Source: Arcobacter sp. (GTDB lineage Bacteria; Campylobacterota; Campylobacteria; Campylobacterales; Arcobacteraceae). From it: 39,150 bases of DNA. The stretch is from contig QKDL01000001.1 of the NCBI GenBank assembly GCA_003252105.1, positions 1 to 39,150 of the forward strand, read 5' to 3'. Below the pieces are notes generated by a model. That model had not been told where the DNA came from. It saw only the letters and a program-made list of their open reading frames with translations, and did no database searches. Shown one piece after another: positions 1 to 9,420 of the stretch; position 1 is the stretch's first letter, and the number at the start of each line of letters is the position of its first letter. The translations under genes were made by a program, and so were the position numbers.

Positions 1-888
1 CTCAATATCACCAATTGGTTCATATATATTCTCTTTTTCTATAAAGTTAACAGTTGCACCCATTTTTTTTAAAACTTGATAAGCTTCTATTCTTGTTGGA
101 TTTAGTGTAACATTTTTTATAACTACTCTTGAATTTGGAGTAATAGCAGCTGCTACAGCAAAGAAAAATCCTGAACTAGGATCTGTTGGAACTGTAATAT
201 TAAGCGGTTTTAGATGACCTGTTAATGGGTTGATATTTATATATCCTTCATCATCTGTGAAAATGTTTGCACCCATCCCTTTTAACATTCGTTCTGTATG
301 ATCTCTTGTTAGTTCATTTTCTTTGTATTTAGAAATTCCAGTTGCTCTTAAAGCTGCTAAAATCATTGCCGATTTAACTTGTGCAGAATCAACTGGAGAT
401 TCATATACAAAAGGTTTTAATTGTTTAACTCCTCTAATAAATAGGGGAGCTTTATTTCCATTTTCTCTACCATCAATATTTGCACCAATACTTCTTAAGG
501 GATCAGCAACCCTTTTCATTGGTCTTTCTCTTAGATATTTATCACCTGTTAATGTAAATGCTCCATCAACAGAGGCTAAAAGACCACAAAAAAGTCTCAT
601 AGCAGTTCCAGAGTTTCCACAATCAAGAACATCTTTTGGTTCAGTTAAAATATTTGTTGGAGTGATTTCAACAGAAGAACCATCTCTTTTTACTTTTGCT
701 CCTAACTGTTCAACAATACTTAGGGTATTTAAAGTATCTTCTGCAGTTAAATAGTTTTTTATATATGAAGTTTCATTGGAAAAAAGTGAAAACATAGCAC
801 ATCTATGAGATATTGATTTATCTGTTGCAATAGAACTAATCTCTATATTAAATGGTTTATCTAATCTTTTAATACTAAAATTTTTCAC
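1..888 (-). CDS. aroA: 3-phosphoshikimate 1-carboxyvinyltransferase (EPSP synthase), 3'-truncated by window edge
   Basis: Transfers the enolpyruvyl group of PEP to shikimate-3-phosphate, the sixth step of the shikimate pathway, in the cytosol. Reading the minus strand from a GTG at 888 gives 296 uninterrupted codons to the window edge. The N-terminus has the family substrate-binding pattern (DKSISHR), then the glycine-rich [11 protein letters not shown] and the [10 protein letters not shown] segment. The full family length is about 425 residues, so roughly the last third is missing. The GTG start is chosen because AAAGGG lies 6 nt upstream, overlapping the pheT stop. The gene starts 11 nt after pheT, so it is almost certainly cotranscribed with pheS-pheT, the order known from Campylobacter and relatives. 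Confidence 0.95.
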   Translation of the reverse strand, partial: MKNFSIKRLDKPFNIEISSIATDKSISHRCAMFSLFSNETSYIKNYLTAEDTLNTLSIVEQLGAKVKRDGSSVEITPTNILTEPKDVLDCGNSGTAMRLFCGLLASVDGAFTLTGDKYLRERPMKRVADPLRSIGANIDGRENGNKAPLFIRGVKQLKPFVYESPVDSAQVKSAMILAALRATGISKYKENELTRDHTERMLKGMGANIFTDDEGYININPLTGHLKPLNITVPTDPSSGFFFAVAAAITPNSRVVIKNVTLNPTRIEAYQVLKKMGATVNFIEKENIYEPIGDIE

Positions 889-899
889 TTTTTTCCCTT

Positions 900-3224
900 T
901 TAAGCTCTTAATTCTAAACCTAATTTAGAGTTTAGATTTTCTAAAATTTTATTCATAGTTGAAGTGATATCTTCATCTTCTAATGTTTTATTATCATTTT
1001 GTAATATAAATCTAATAGTTAAACTTTCGTTATCCCCAAGTTTTTCATCACTATAAATATCAATCAGATTAAATTGTTTGATGTTTTCATCTTTAATACT
1101 ATTTATTACTTGTTTAATCTCTTTAAATTCTAAACTTTTTGGAACTATGATACTTAAATCTTTTCTTGAAGATTGGAATTTTGAATAACTTTTTGTTTTA
1201 ACTAAAGTATTTTCAAGTTTATCAAATTCAATTTCTGCAAAGAATGTATTGCTTAGATCATATTCATCTGCTACACTTGGATGTAATTTTGAAATATGAC
1301 CAATAACTTCATCATTTACAATAATTGAACCATTTTGATAAGGATGAATTAAATCATTTGTAATTTTTTTCATAGGTTCTATTTCAAATTCACCTACAAC
1401 ATTTAAAACTTTTTTTGCAAATGTAAAAAAGTCAATATCTTCTGGTTTTCCTGCATTTCCTATATTTTCAGCTTCTTTTGCTCCTGAAAATATAAAAGAG
1501 ATTACAGTTTTTTCTTCTCTATTTGTATCAAAAATTTTTCCAATTTCAAAAAATGCTGCAGATTTAAATCCAAGTTTCATATTGTTTGAACAAGCTTCTA
1601 TTAAATTTAAAGTAATAGTCGTTCTAAATGTATCTAACTCTTTTACAATAGGGTTTAAAATATCTAAACTATCTTGTACTATTGGAAGTGAATATTTTTT
1701 TAGTTTTTCTTTATCTGAAAATACATATGTTAAAGTTTCATAAAAACCATTTGATACGGCTTTAAATCTTAAGTTGTTTTTCTTAATTAAGTCTATTGAT
1801 GTAGTATTAACTCTGTTTACTTCATCAATTGCTAAAGGTTTAGCTTTTATATTATCAATACCAATAATTCTTACAATCTCTTCTGTAATATCTGCAATAT
1901 TTTTAATATCATGTCTAAATAGTGGAATTTGAACAGATAATAGTCCATTTACACCATCTTTAACTTCAAATCCTAAAGAACTTAAAATTTTCTCAATAAT
2001 AGATTTTTCTATCTCTTGACCAATAATTGAATTAACTTTATCTATATTTACATCAATTACAGATTTTTCAATATGGTCTGTATAACTTTCACTACCATTA
2101 TAAATCTTAGCTCCAAACTGAGAAATTAAAGTACAAAAACAATCTATACCAACTTCAATTTCTGGTTCACTTCCTCTTGAACTTTTATAGTAAATATCAC
2201 CTGTTTTTCTTTTTGTTTCAAAAACTTTTTTTGATAAAATTTCAGGATTTATATAACTTGCTTCTATAATGTATTCGTTATTTTTATCTTGTTCAATTTT
2301 TTTATGTTCTATACAAACAGTACTTAAGTAGTCATTACCTTTTACTACGTCAAAACCTTGATTGTCTTTTTCCACATAAATAGTAGCTAAATCGTTTACA
2401 ATTTTTGCATCTTTTTTTGCGTAGGCGTTTAAAACTACGCCACATGAATGAGTTACATAAGTTAAACTATCTTCTAAATCATTTGCTTTATATTTATCAA
2501 TAGTAGCTACTCTGATTTTTTGCAAAACTGGAAGTTTAAACTCTTTAAAATCAGCTACAATATAGATATATTTACAATCTAGATTATTAGCACTTTCAAC
2601 TTCTAAAATTTGACCAATGCCTAAATCATTAGTTTCTAATACTTTTTCTTGTTCTATTAGAGGTTTATTATAAAAAGCACAAAGCTCTCTTGCAATCCCA
2701 TGAATACTTAAACAGTCACCTCTATTTGCTGTAAGTTCTATTTCTATAATATCATCATTTAATAAAGGGTATTCATTTAGTGGTTTTCCAACTACTAACT
2801 CTCCGATTGAATCATCTAGTTCTAAAATACCATCATTTAATTTAGCTAGACCAATCTCAGTAGTTGAGCAAATCATTCCTGATGATTCAACACCTCTTAG
2901 TTTTGCTTTTTTGATTTTGAAATCTTCACTAAGTTTACAACCAACTGTTGCAATTGGTACAAATTGTTCAGCTGCAACATTTTTTGCTCCACAAACTATT
3001 TGTACTATTTCACTACCAATATCTACTTGACATACGCTTAATTTATCTGCATCAGGATGTTTTTCTCTTTCTAATACTTTTCCAACTACAACACCCTCTG
3101 GAATTCTAATTTTTGTTAAGCTATCAACTTCTAGTCCAATAGAGTTTAATGTTTTACAAATATCATCTATAGAGATATCTGAAATATCAATATGTTCTTG
3201 TAACCATCTTCTTGTAACTATCAT
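900..3224 (-). CDS. pheT: Phenylalanine--tRNA ligase beta subunit
   Basis: Large subunit of the (alpha-beta)2 phenylalanyl-tRNA synthetase, which charges tRNA-Phe in the cytosol. The 774-residue length is normal for the bacterial subunit. Visible in order: an EMAP/OB-type tRNA-binding domain (about residues 40-150, with the [22 protein letters not shown] motif region), the B3/B4 editing region (about 210-375), the B5 domain (about 390-460), a catalytic-like core domain, and a C-terminal ferredoxin-like anticodon-binding domain (about 680-774, beginning [13 protein letters not shown]). The ATG overlaps the pheS stop by 4 nt, so translation of the two subunits is likely coupled. Confidence 0.97.
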   Translation of the reverse strand: MIVTRRWLQEHIDISDISIDDICKTLNSIGLEVDSLTKIRIPEGVVVGKVLEREKHPDADKLSVCQVDIGSEIVQIVCGAKNVAAEQFVPIATVGCKLSEDFKIKKAKLRGVESSGMICSTTEIGLAKLNDGILELDDSIGELVVGKPLNEYPLLNDDIIEIELTANRGDCLSIHGIARELCAFYNKPLIEQEKVLETNDLGIGQILEVESANNLDCKYIYIVADFKEFKLPVLQKIRVATIDKYKANDLEDSLTYVTHSCGVVLNAYAKKDAKIVNDLATIYVEKDNQGFDVVKGNDYLSTVCIEHKKIEQDKNNEYIIEASYINPEILSKKVFETKRKTGDIYYKSSRGSEPEIEVGIDCFCTLISQFGAKIYNGSESYTDHIEKSVIDVNIDKVNSIIGQEIEKSIIEKILSSLGFEVKDGVNGLLSVQIPLFRHDIKNIADITEEIVRIIGIDNIKAKPLAIDEVNRVNTTSIDLIKKNNLRFKAVSNGFYETLTYVFSDKEKLKKYSLPIVQDSLDILNPIVKELDTFRTTITLNLIEACSNNMKLGFKSAAFFEIGKIFDTNREEKTVISFIFSGAKEAENIGNAGKPEDIDFFTFAKKVLNVVGEFEIEPMKKITNDLIHPYQNGSIIVNDEVIGHISKLHPSVADEYDLSNTFFAEIEFDKLENTLVKTKSYSKFQSSRKDLSIIVPKSLEFKEIKQVINSIKDENIKQFNLIDIYSDEKLGDNESLTIRFILQNDNKTLEDEDITSTMNKILENLNSKLGLELRA

Positions 3225-4213
3225 TTAAACTGTCCTAATAATCTTAAATCACTTTCAAATAGAGATCTTAAATCTCCTATATTATGTATTAACATTGCAA
3301 ATCTTTCAACACCTAAACCAAAGGCATATCCTGATTTTCCTTCGTATCCAACTGCTTTAAATACATTTTCATCTACAACTCCACATCCAAGTACTTCTAA
3401 CCAACCTGTTTGTGAACATACTCTACATCCATCACCTTTACAGAATACACATGAAATATCTACTTCAGCACTTGGTTCCGTAAATGGGAAAAATGATGGC
3501 CTAAATCTTACATCAACATCACCAAACATATGGTGTAAAAATTCAACCAATACATGTTTTAAATTTGCAAATGAGATTTTATCTGCTTCATCTACAACTA
3601 AAGCTTCAATTTGATGGAACATTGGAGTATGCGTTAAGTCATAATCCCTTCTAAATACTGTTCCTGGAGCAATCATCCTAATTGGAGTTTTCTGACTTAA
3701 CATTGTTCTAATCTGAACAGGAGAAGTATGCGTTCTTAAAAGAGTATAATCTTTATTGTAAAATGTATCTTGCATATCTCTTGCAGGATGATACTTTGGT
3801 AAATTTAGTGCTTCAAAATTATGAAAATCATCTTCTACTAATGGACCTTCTTCTACTGCAAAGTTAAGGTTTTGAAAATAGTTTATAATTCTATCCATAG
3901 TAAAAGCAACTGGGTGAAAAGCTGCACCTGATGGTGTATTATTAAATCTTGTTACATCAATTTTATCTTCAATTAACTTTTTCTCTAAAGCTTCTTTTTC
4001 TAATACAACTTTTTTATCTTCTATTGCAGTTGTCACTTCTGATTTCATTTTATTTAAATTTTCTGCAAAAGCTTTTTTCTCTTCACTTGGAATAGATTTC
4101 ATTTTTGCAAATTCAGCTGTAATTACACCTTTTTTACCTAATGTTTCTACTCTTAAATTCTCTAAAACTTCAAGTGAATTAGCATTGTTTATTTTTTCTA
4201 GCCACTCTTTCAC
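3221..4213 (-). CDS. pheS: Phenylalanine--tRNA ligase alpha subunit
   Basis: Catalytic class II subunit of phenylalanyl-tRNA synthetase. It has an N-terminal coiled-coil arm (about residues 1-85) followed by the class II core: [11 protein letters not shown], motif 2 around [12 protein letters not shown] and [15 protein letters not shown], the Cys-rich [22 protein letters not shown] loop typical of PheS, and motif 3 ([14 protein letters not shown]). Length 330 is normal. The start is a GTG at 4213, supported by GGGAG 8 nt upstream. It is the first gene of the pheS-pheT-aroA operon, and a TATAAT box lies about 40 nt upstream. Confidence 0.97.
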   Translation of the reverse strand: MKEWLEKINNANSLEVLENLRVETLGKKGVITAEFAKMKSIPSEEKKAFAENLNKMKSEVTTAIEDKKVVLEKEALEKKLIEDKIDVTRFNNTPSGAAFHPVAFTMDRIINYFQNLNFAVEEGPLVEDDFHNFEALNLPKYHPARDMQDTFYNKDYTLLRTHTSPVQIRTMLSQKTPIRMIAPGTVFRRDYDLTHTPMFHQIEALVVDEADKISFANLKHVLVEFLHHMFGDVDVRFRPSFFPFTEPSAEVDISCVFCKGDGCRVCSQTGWLEVLGCGVVDENVFKAVGYEGKSGYAFGLGVERFAMLIHNIGDLRSLFESDLRLLGQFK

Positions 4214-4253
4214 TTACAATTCTCCCATATATGTTATTTTCTAAAAGGTAGAG

Positions 4254-4268
4254 ATTATACTCAAAATT
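4254..4268 (-). promoter_or_regulatory. Promoter -10 region for pheS-pheT-aroA
   Basis: Read on the minus strand this is AATTTTGAGTATAAT, ending in a perfect TATAAT -10 box about 40 nt before the pheS GTG. The same 15 bases recur ahead of argB at 18270-18284. No clear -35 is visible, which is usual for Campylobacterota sigma-70 promoters. Confidence 0.6.
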
Positions 4269-4277
4269 TTATTAGAG

Positions 4278-4289
4278 TTTGGTTATAAT
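4278..4289 (+). promoter_or_regulatory. Extended -10 promoter for the HIT-family gene
   Basis: TTTGGTTATAAT on the plus strand holds a perfect TATAAT box (4284-4289) about 45 nt before the HIT gene start. It is divergent from the pheS promoter; the two -10 boxes are only about 25 nt apart. Confidence 0.5.
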
Positions 4290-4332
4290 ATTTTTATTAA
4301 TAAACTGATAAAAAAAATACAAGGTAAGATAT

Positions 4333-4662
4333 ATGTGTATATTTTGTAAGATAGTAAATGGTGAAATACCAAATCAAACTGTATTAGAAGATGAAAACTT
4401 TTTGGCTTTTAATGACATTAATCCTGCTAGAAAAATCCATGTTTTAATAATTCCTAAAGAACATTATGCTTCATTTGATGTGATTCCTCCAAAAGTTATG
4501 GCAGGTATGACAGAATTTATTCATAAAGTTGTATCAAAACTTGGAATAAGAGAAAGTGGTTACAGATTGATTACAAATATTGGAGATGACGGTGGACAAG
4601 AAGTTCATCATTTACATTTTCATCTATTAGGTGGAGAACCTGTAGGTAGATTAGTTAGATAG
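4333..4662 (+). CDS. hinT: HIT-family (HinT-like) nucleotide-binding hydrolase
   Basis: Histidine-triad protein of the HinT branch, purine nucleoside phosphoramidase/AMP-lysine hydrolase in characterised members. The 109 residues cover the whole family: N-terminal CIFCKIVNGEIP, the central FNDINPARKIHVLIIPKEHY, and the C-terminal triad H93-L-H95-F-H97 within HHLHFHLLGG. The ATG start has AAGGTAAG 4-5 nt upstream. It is a single-gene unit divergent from pheS and convergent with accA. The biological substrate cannot be told from sequence. Confidence 0.93.
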   Translation: MCIFCKIVNGEIPNQTVLEDENFLAFNDINPARKIHVLIIPKEHYASFDVIPPKVMAGMTEFIHKVVSKLGIRESGYRLITNIGDDGGQEVHHLHFHLLGGEPVGRLVR

Positions 4663-4688
4663 GATTTGTAGAAACTACAAACTCCTAT
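4659..4688. terminator. Stem-loop between convergent hinT and accA
   Basis: ATAGGATTTGTAG pairs with CTACAAACTCCTAT (13 bp with one bulged C, 3-nt AAA loop), filling the space between the two stop codons. Neither strand has a clean U-tract, so this is a probable but not typical bidirectional terminator. Confidence 0.5.
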
Positions 4689-5632
4689 TATTTATTCTCT
4701 TCTTGAAACTTTCCAAGATTCATTAGTTTTTGATATTTTCTTTCATATCTCTCTTGAGGTGTTAACTCTTTTAACTCTTTTAATGTAGTTAAGAAATAGT
4801 CTCCTAAAGCTTGGATTGCTTCCTCTTTTTTTCTGTGAGCTCCAATCAATGGTTCATTAATAACATCATCAATTAAATCTAAATCTTTTAAAGCTTCTGC
4901 TGTAATTTTAAGTGCATTTGCAGCTGTTTCAACTTTTGCAGGATCATTCCATAAGATCGCACTACACCCCTCAGGTGAGATAACTGCATAAACTGAATAT
5001 CTCATCATAGCTAATTTATCAGCAATTGAGATAGCTAAAGCACCACCAGAACCACCTTCACCAATAACTACAGATATAGTTGGAGTTGTTAAATCTGAAA
5101 ACTCATATAAGTTTTTTGCAATTGCCTCACTTTGATTTCTCTCTTCTGCTCCAATACCAGGATATGCACCTGGAGTGTCCACAAGCATCAAAATCGGAAT
5201 ATTAAATTTCTCAGCTAGTTGTGCAGCTCTTAGTGCTTTTCTATAACCTTCTGGACTTGGCATACCAAAATTTCTCATAAGTTTATTTTTAGTACCTCGC
5301 CCTTTTTGCTCACCAATAACCATTACTTTTTCTTCGCCAATATAACCTAAATAACAAATTATTGCATGGTCATCTACATAGTGTCTATCACCATGAATCT
5401 CATAGGCATCAGTTAATAATCCTCTTATATAATCAAGAGCATATGGTCTATCTGGATGACGTGCAAGTTGAAGTTTTTGATAATCATTTAAATTTTTGAA
5501 AGTTTTTTCAACCTCTTTTTCAAGTTTTTTTTCTAATATATCAACTGCATGCTCATCATTTTTGGTTTTTGCAACTATTATATCTTCTTCTAGTTTTTTA
5601 ATTTTGTCTTCAAAATCTAAATAAGTTGCCAA
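4688..5632 (-). CDS. accA: Acetyl-CoA carboxylase carboxyltransferase subunit alpha
   Basis: Alpha half of the carboxyltransferase that moves CO2 from biotin (on AccB) to acetyl-CoA, giving malonyl-CoA for fatty-acid synthesis. The 314 residues show the N-terminal helical region ([13 protein letters not shown]), the [11 protein letters not shown] and [13 protein letters not shown] segments, and the crotonase-fold glycine motifs ([29 protein letters not shown]). The start is a TTG at 5632, with GGGA about 8 nt upstream. The gene follows fabF by 34 nt in the same direction and is likely cotranscribed. The beta subunit gene accD is not in the window. Confidence 0.96.
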   Translation of the reverse strand: MATYLDFEDKIKKLEEDIIVAKTKNDEHAVDILEKKLEKEVEKTFKNLNDYQKLQLARHPDRPYALDYIRGLLTDAYEIHGDRHYVDDHAIICYLGYIGEEKVMVIGEQKGRGTKNKLMRNFGMPSPEGYRKALRAAQLAEKFNIPILMLVDTPGAYPGIGAEERNQSEAIAKNLYEFSDLTTPTISVVIGEGGSGGALAISIADKLAMMRYSVYAVISPEGCSAILWNDPAKVETAANALKITAEALKDLDLIDDVINEPLIGAHRKKEEAIQALGDYFLTTLKELKELTPQERYERKYQKLMNLGKFQEENK

Positions 5633-5666
5633 ATCTATTTTCCCTTCTAAAAAGCTATAGCTTTAA

Positions 5667-6926
5667 TTATGCTTTGTATTTTTTAAATATAACAGAGGCG
5701 TTAGTTCCACCAAAACCAAAGTTATTACTCATTACTGTTTCAAGTTGAGCTTCTCTTGCAGTATTTGGAACATAATCAAGTGGACACTCTTCATCTTGGT
5801 TTTGAATATTTATTGTTGGAGGTATAACACCTTCATTTAATGATTTAATAGCAAAAATTGCTTCAATGGCACCAGCTGCACCTAAACAGTGTCCAATTTG
5901 ACCTTTTGTAGAAGTAACAGGAGGGCAATTTTGAGCTCCACCAAATAGTTCAACAATTGCTTTTGATTCATTAACATCTCCAACAGGAGTAGAAGTACCA
6001 TGAGTATTAATATAATCAATTTTTACATCTTCACCTAAAACACTTTTTGCCATAGAAAATGCTGCTTTCATTGCTCTTAATGGTCCATCCATAACAGGAG
6101 ATGTAATATGATTTGCATCTGCACTTTCTCCAAATCCAATAACTTCACAATAAATTTTTGCACCTCTTGCTAATGCATTTTCTAGTGTTTCAAGTACAAG
6201 TGCTCCTGCACCTTCACCCATTACAAATCCATCTCTATCTTTATCAAAAGGTCTTGAAGCTGTTTTTGGATCATCATTTCTTGTTGATAAAGCTTTCATT
6301 GCAGCAAAACCACCAACACCAGCACCACAAATTGCACTTTCTGCACCTACAACTAATACTCTATCAGCTCCATGTGTCATAATAGTTTTAACTGCATCAT
6401 TTAAAGCATGTGTAGAAGCAGCACAAGCTGTTACATGTGATAAACCAGGACCTTTAAGACCATGTTCAATTGATATAAATCCACCAAGCATATTTACTAA
6501 TGATGATGGAATAAAAAATGGAGAGATTCTTTTTGGTCCTCTATTTTCACAAACTACAGAGTTTTTTTCAATTGTAGATAATCCACCAATACCAGAAGCA
6601 GAAATTAATCCAAATCTCTCAGAGATAGAATCATCAACTTTTTTATTTTCATCTGAAATATATCCTGCATCTTTCATTGCTTCATTTGCAGCTTTAATAC
6701 CAAGTTGAATAAATCTGTCTGCTTTTTTAACCTCTTTTTTATCCATAACAGTTGCAGGATCAAAATCTTTTACTTCTCCTGCAATTTGTACAGGGTATTC
6801 ACTTGCATCAAAAAGTGTGATTTTATCAATCCCACATTCACCAGCAACAACTGCTTTAAAAGATTCTTCAACGTTATGTCCAACTGAATTAATTGTACCA
6901 AGACCAGTAATTACAACTCTTCTCAT
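5667..6926 (-). CDS. fabF: Beta-ketoacyl-[ACP] synthase II
   Basis: Condensing enzyme that elongates acyl-ACP with malonyl-ACP in type II fatty-acid synthesis. Counting from the ATG at 6926 gives 419 residues. The thiolase-fold catalytic triad is visible: nucleophile C168 in VTACAAS, and the two histidines in NTHGTSTPVGD and KGQIGHCLGAAG. The family C-terminal NNFGFGGTNAS is present. A TTG one codon earlier (6929) is possible, but the ATG sits at a better distance (8 nt) from GGAG. The gene lies downstream of the acpP terminator and so needs its own promoter. Confidence 0.96.
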   Translation of the reverse strand: MRRVVITGLGTINSVGHNVEESFKAVVAGECGIDKITLFDASEYPVQIAGEVKDFDPATVMDKKEVKKADRFIQLGIKAANEAMKDAGYISDENKKVDDSISERFGLISASGIGGLSTIEKNSVVCENRGPKRISPFFIPSSLVNMLGGFISIEHGLKGPGLSHVTACAASTHALNDAVKTIMTHGADRVLVVGAESAICGAGVGGFAAMKALSTRNDDPKTASRPFDKDRDGFVMGEGAGALVLETLENALARGAKIYCEVIGFGESADANHITSPVMDGPLRAMKAAFSMAKSVLGEDVKIDYINTHGTSTPVGDVNESKAIVELFGGAQNCPPVTSTKGQIGHCLGAAGAIEAIFAIKSLNEGVIPPTINIQNQDEECPLDYVPNTAREAQLETVMSNNFGFGGTNASVIFKKYKA

Positions 6927-6940
6927 CAAAAATGCTCCAC

Positions 6941-6955
6941 ATTATATATAGTATA
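6941..6955 (-). promoter_or_regulatory. Promoter region of fabF-accA
   Basis: On the minus strand this stretch reads TATACTATATATAAT, giving two overlapping -10 candidates (TATACT at 6955-6950 and TATAAT at 6946-6941). It lies between the acpP terminator and fabF. The nearer box would leave a very short leader, so the farther one is more likely in use. Confidence 0.4.
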
Positions 6956-7003
6956 TTTAGATAATTCAATTTTAAAAAATTAAAATTCAACAATCCAAAT
7001 ATT

Positions 7004-7032
7004 AAAAAAAGCCAGTATTAGTATACTGGCTT
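7004..7032 (-). terminator. Rho-independent terminator of acpP
   Basis: In the minus-strand RNA, AAGCCAGTAT pairs with ATACTGGCTT (10 bp, 4-nt loop), followed by an unbroken run of U. It starts about 20 nt after the acpP stop. This is the textbook layout, and it separates acpP from fabF-accA. Confidence 0.9.
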
Positions 7033-7054
7033 ACAAGAAAAATTAGCGTATAAA

Positions 7055-7285
7055 TTACGCGTTATCTTCGATGTATTTAATAGCATCAGCTACAGTTAAA
7101 ATACCTTCAGCATCTTCATCAGGAATTTCGATATCAAATTTCTCTTCTAATGCCATAACTAATTCAACAACATCTAAAGAGTCAGCACCTAAATCTTCAA
7201 TAAATTTAGAATCCTCTTTAACTTCAGCTGGATCACAATCTAATTGCTCAACTACTACTTCTTTTACATCATCAAATAATGCCAT
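7055..7285 (-). CDS. acpP: Acyl carrier protein
   Basis: Small acidic carrier of growing acyl chains. With the ATG at 7285 it has 76 residues, typical for ACP. S36 in the [18 protein letters not shown] helix is the phosphopantetheine attachment site. An upstream in-frame start at 7315 exists, but AAAGGA is spaced 7 nt from 7285 and family proteins begin at this position. It lies between fabG and fabF, with its own TATAAT box and terminator, consistent with the high expression this protein needs. Confidence 0.96.
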   Translation of the reverse strand: MALFDDVKEVVVEQLDCDPAEVKEDSKFIEDLGADSLDVVELVMALEEKFDIEIPDEDAEGILTVADAIKYIEDNA

Positions 7286-7315
7286 ATTCATTTCCTTTAA
7301 TAAATTTATCGCCAA

Positions 7316-7321
7316 ATTATA
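7316..7321 (-). promoter_or_regulatory. acpP promoter -10 box
   Basis: A perfect TATAAT on the minus strand, preceded by TTTGT, lies 30 nt upstream of the acpP ATG in the fabG-acpP gap. It suggests that acpP is transcribed separately as well as by read-through from fabG. Confidence 0.55.
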
Positions 7322-7348
7322 ACAAATTAAAAATTTAATTAAACTTTT

Positions 7349-8092
7349 TTAAACGTATAATCCACCATTTACTTTTAAAATTTCACCAGTTATATATGAA
7401 GAATGGTCGCTTAATAGGAACGCTACAGCCTCTGCAACTTCTGATGGTTTTCCAAATCTACTTAATGGAATATTTCTTTCATATTCTGCTTTTACTTCAT
7501 CTTTTAACTCATCTGTCATATCTGTTTGAATAAATCCTGGAGTTATTGCATTGTATCTAATTCCACGTGCTGCTGCTTCTTTTGCAAATGATTTAGTCAT
7601 TGCATTTAGCCCACCTTTTGAAGCACTGTAGTTTGTTTGACCTGGATTTCCCATCTCTCCAACAATTGATGATATGTTAACAATAGAACCAAATCTTTTT
7701 TTACCCATCACTTTTAAAGCACCTTTACAACCTATAAAAGCTGATGTTAAATTTGCAGTTATTACTGCATTGAAATCTTCTACAGACATTCTAAGTGCAA
7801 GTTTATCTCTAGTGATTCCTGCGTTGTTAACCAAATATGATAATTCACCATCACTATCAATAATTGTTTTTATAACAGCATTAAATTGATCTTCATCAGT
7901 TACATCTGCTTTTATTATTGCAGCTTGACCACCAGCAGCTTCAATTTCAGCTTTTACGGCTTCTGCAGCTTCAAGTCCACTTCTATAATTAATCCAAACT
8001 TTTAAACCAAATCCTGCTAAAGTTTTAGCTATTTCAGCTCCAATTCCTCTGCTAGCTCCAGTTACAAGTACATTAGTTCCTGAAAATTTCAT
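7349..8092 (-). CDS. fabG: 3-oxoacyl-[ACP] reductase
   Basis: NADPH-dependent short-chain dehydrogenase that reduces 3-oxoacyl-ACP in the elongation cycle. The 247 residues show the Rossmann cofactor motif (TGASRGIGAE, about 11-20), NNAGITRD (about 90-97), the catalytic Ser in NISSIVGEMG, and YSASKGG with the catalytic Tyr and Lys. The C-terminal YITGEILKVNGGLYV is the FabG signature. AAAGGA precedes the ATG. Its position directly before acpP and fabF supports the fatty-acid role over other SDR functions. Confidence 0.95.
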   Translation of the reverse strand: MKFSGTNVLVTGASRGIGAEIAKTLAGFGLKVWINYRSGLEAAEAVKAEIEAAGGQAAIIKADVTDEDQFNAVIKTIIDSDGELSYLVNNAGITRDKLALRMSVEDFNAVITANLTSAFIGCKGALKVMGKKRFGSIVNISSIVGEMGNPGQTNYSASKGGLNAMTKSFAKEAAARGIRYNAITPGFIQTDMTDELKDEVKAEYERNIPLSRFGKPSEVAEAVAFLLSDHSSYITGEILKVNGGLYV

Positions 8093-8142
8093 CTAATAAT
8101 CCTTTTTAAATTTTATATATTAAATTGATTTGGTGATTATAT

Positions 8143-8892
8143 CTAAACACCTCTTTTATTGTCCCAAACCCTAATATGAAGTCTATCACAATATTTAAAT
8201 CCATGTTCAATTGCCATATTGATTACAGCTTCACTGTTTTCATTTATTTGTTTTGCAGTATCTCCCATGGGCATAAGATAAACTTCAGTTTTAGGTATTT
8301 GTAATAATAAAAAATTTATCTCTTCAATTGCTTGATTTAAAAACTCTTTATCAACTACAAATTTAAGATATGAATCTTTTGTATTATTTAAAATTCTTGT
8401 TAAAGTTTCTATATTGATTCTTTTTTTTAAAGGTTCTAGAGAGTTAGAAAGTTTTACACTCATAGAAAAAAGAATCTTTTTTTGATAATTTTCTTTAAAA
8501 TCTATATCTAATGAACCATTTGTTTCAATTGTAACTTTGTATCCATTTTCTACAAAATATTTTAATAATTTTTGAAACTCTGCATCTTTCCAGTAAAGTA
8601 AAGGTTCCCCACCAGTTATAACTATGTCAACTTTATACTTTGGCATAAGTTTAAAAACTTCTTCTAAAATTTCATCTTTTCCCATCACTTTCCATTGCTC
8701 TTTGAAAGCTGTATCAACAGCATGAAAGGAATCACATGAAAAATTTTTTATACCACTTGGTGTTTCATATTCAACATTAAAACCAACACACCTCATATTG
8801 CATTTTCCAACACGGATGAAGATAGAAGGTGTTCCTATGAGTTTTCCTTCTCCTTGTATAGTTGGTCCAAAAATCTCATTAATTTGGAGCAT
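8143..8892 (-). CDS. queE: 7-carboxy-7-deazaguanine synthase (radical SAM)
   Basis: Converts 6-carboxytetrahydropterin to 7-carboxy-7-deazaguanine, the ring contraction of queuosine biosynthesis. The N-terminal NEIFGPTIQGEGKLIGTPSIFIR is diagnostic of QueE. Candidate 4Fe-4S ligands are C31 and C35 (CNMRC), with the third Cys displaced to C53 (SCDS), so a linker of about 15 residues interrupts the usual C-x3-C-x2-C. The glycine-rich VITGGEPLLY is the SAM-binding segment. The ATG overlaps the queD 3' end by 14 nt, and queD and queC precede it, which fixes the pathway. Confidence 0.93.
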   Translation of the reverse strand: MLQINEIFGPTIQGEGKLIGTPSIFIRVGKCNMRCVGFNVEYETPSGIKNFSCDSFHAVDTAFKEQWKVMGKDEILEEVFKLMPKYKVDIVITGGEPLLYWKDAEFQKLLKYFVENGYKVTIETNGSLDIDFKENYQKKILFSMSVKLSNSLEPLKKRINIETLTRILNNTKDSYLKFVVDKEFLNQAIEEINFLLLQIPKTEVYLMPMGDTAKQINENSEAVINMAIEHGFKYCDRLHIRVWDNKRGV

Positions 8893-9418
8893 ATACAGTA
8901 CTTTTACTTTTTGGAGTTTCTAAAAATTCTACTTTAGATACTTTTATACCTAAATTTTCCATTTTTTGTGAGGCTATATGTAAAAACCAAGCAGAAAGAT
9001 TTTCACTAGTTGGTACAAAATCTACTAATACATATCCCTCATACATCTCTTTAATATGAATTGGTTCATCTTTTATTTTTGTAATATCAGGTAGCAAATA
9101 TCCTTCATCAAAACTTATCAAACTATTTTTATCATAATGGGGTAACAAAGTAGGAAATAGTGGATCGTTTAAATCAATAATAAACTTATGATCTAATACA
9201 TCATCTAAAAAAGCTTTGAACCAGTTTAAATGTTTAAAATCAGTTACCATACCATTTTTCAAATTTGTTGCTTGCAAATAAATTACAACTTTCCCTTGAT
9301 GTCCATGAAGATGTCTACATTTAAGACATGAATCTAGTGAATAATCTGGATTTAACTCTTGTGACCAAACTCTATGACCATAACAAAAATCAAAAGATTT
9401 AGATATTTCCCAAGTCAC
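8879..9418 (-). CDS. queD: 6-carboxytetrahydropterin synthase
   Basis: Zinc enzyme of the 6-pyruvoyltetrahydropterin synthase fold that makes 6-carboxytetrahydropterin from dihydroneopterin triphosphate. Candidate zinc histidines are H15 (CYGHR) and H38/H40 (HLHGHQGK); C34, four residues before H38, matches the catalytic Cys. At 179 residues it is longer than the 120-residue E. coli enzyme and carries an insertion around residues 80-120 (FPTLLPHYDKNSLISFDEG), as larger homologues do. The start is a GTG at 9418 with AAGGA upstream, 2 nt after the queC stop. Confidence 0.92.
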   Translation of the reverse strand: MTWEISKSFDFCYGHRVWSQELNPDYSLDSCLKCRHLHGHQGKVVIYLQATNLKNGMVTDFKHLNWFKAFLDDVLDHKFIIDLNDPLFPTLLPHYDKNSLISFDEGYLLPDITKIKDEPIHIKEMYEGYVLVDFVPTSENLSAWFLHIASQKMENLGIKVSKVEFLETPKSKSTVYAPN

Positions 9419-9420
9419 TT

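Noticed and set aside
323-754. 143-codon open frame on the plus strand
   Set aside because: It lies opposite aroA, whose minus-strand frame matches the family throughout; the predicted protein has no recognisable features.
6158-6382. 74-codon plus-strand frame rich in Leu and His
   Set aside because: Antisense shadow of fabF; the odd composition comes from the Ala/Gly codons of the opposite strand.
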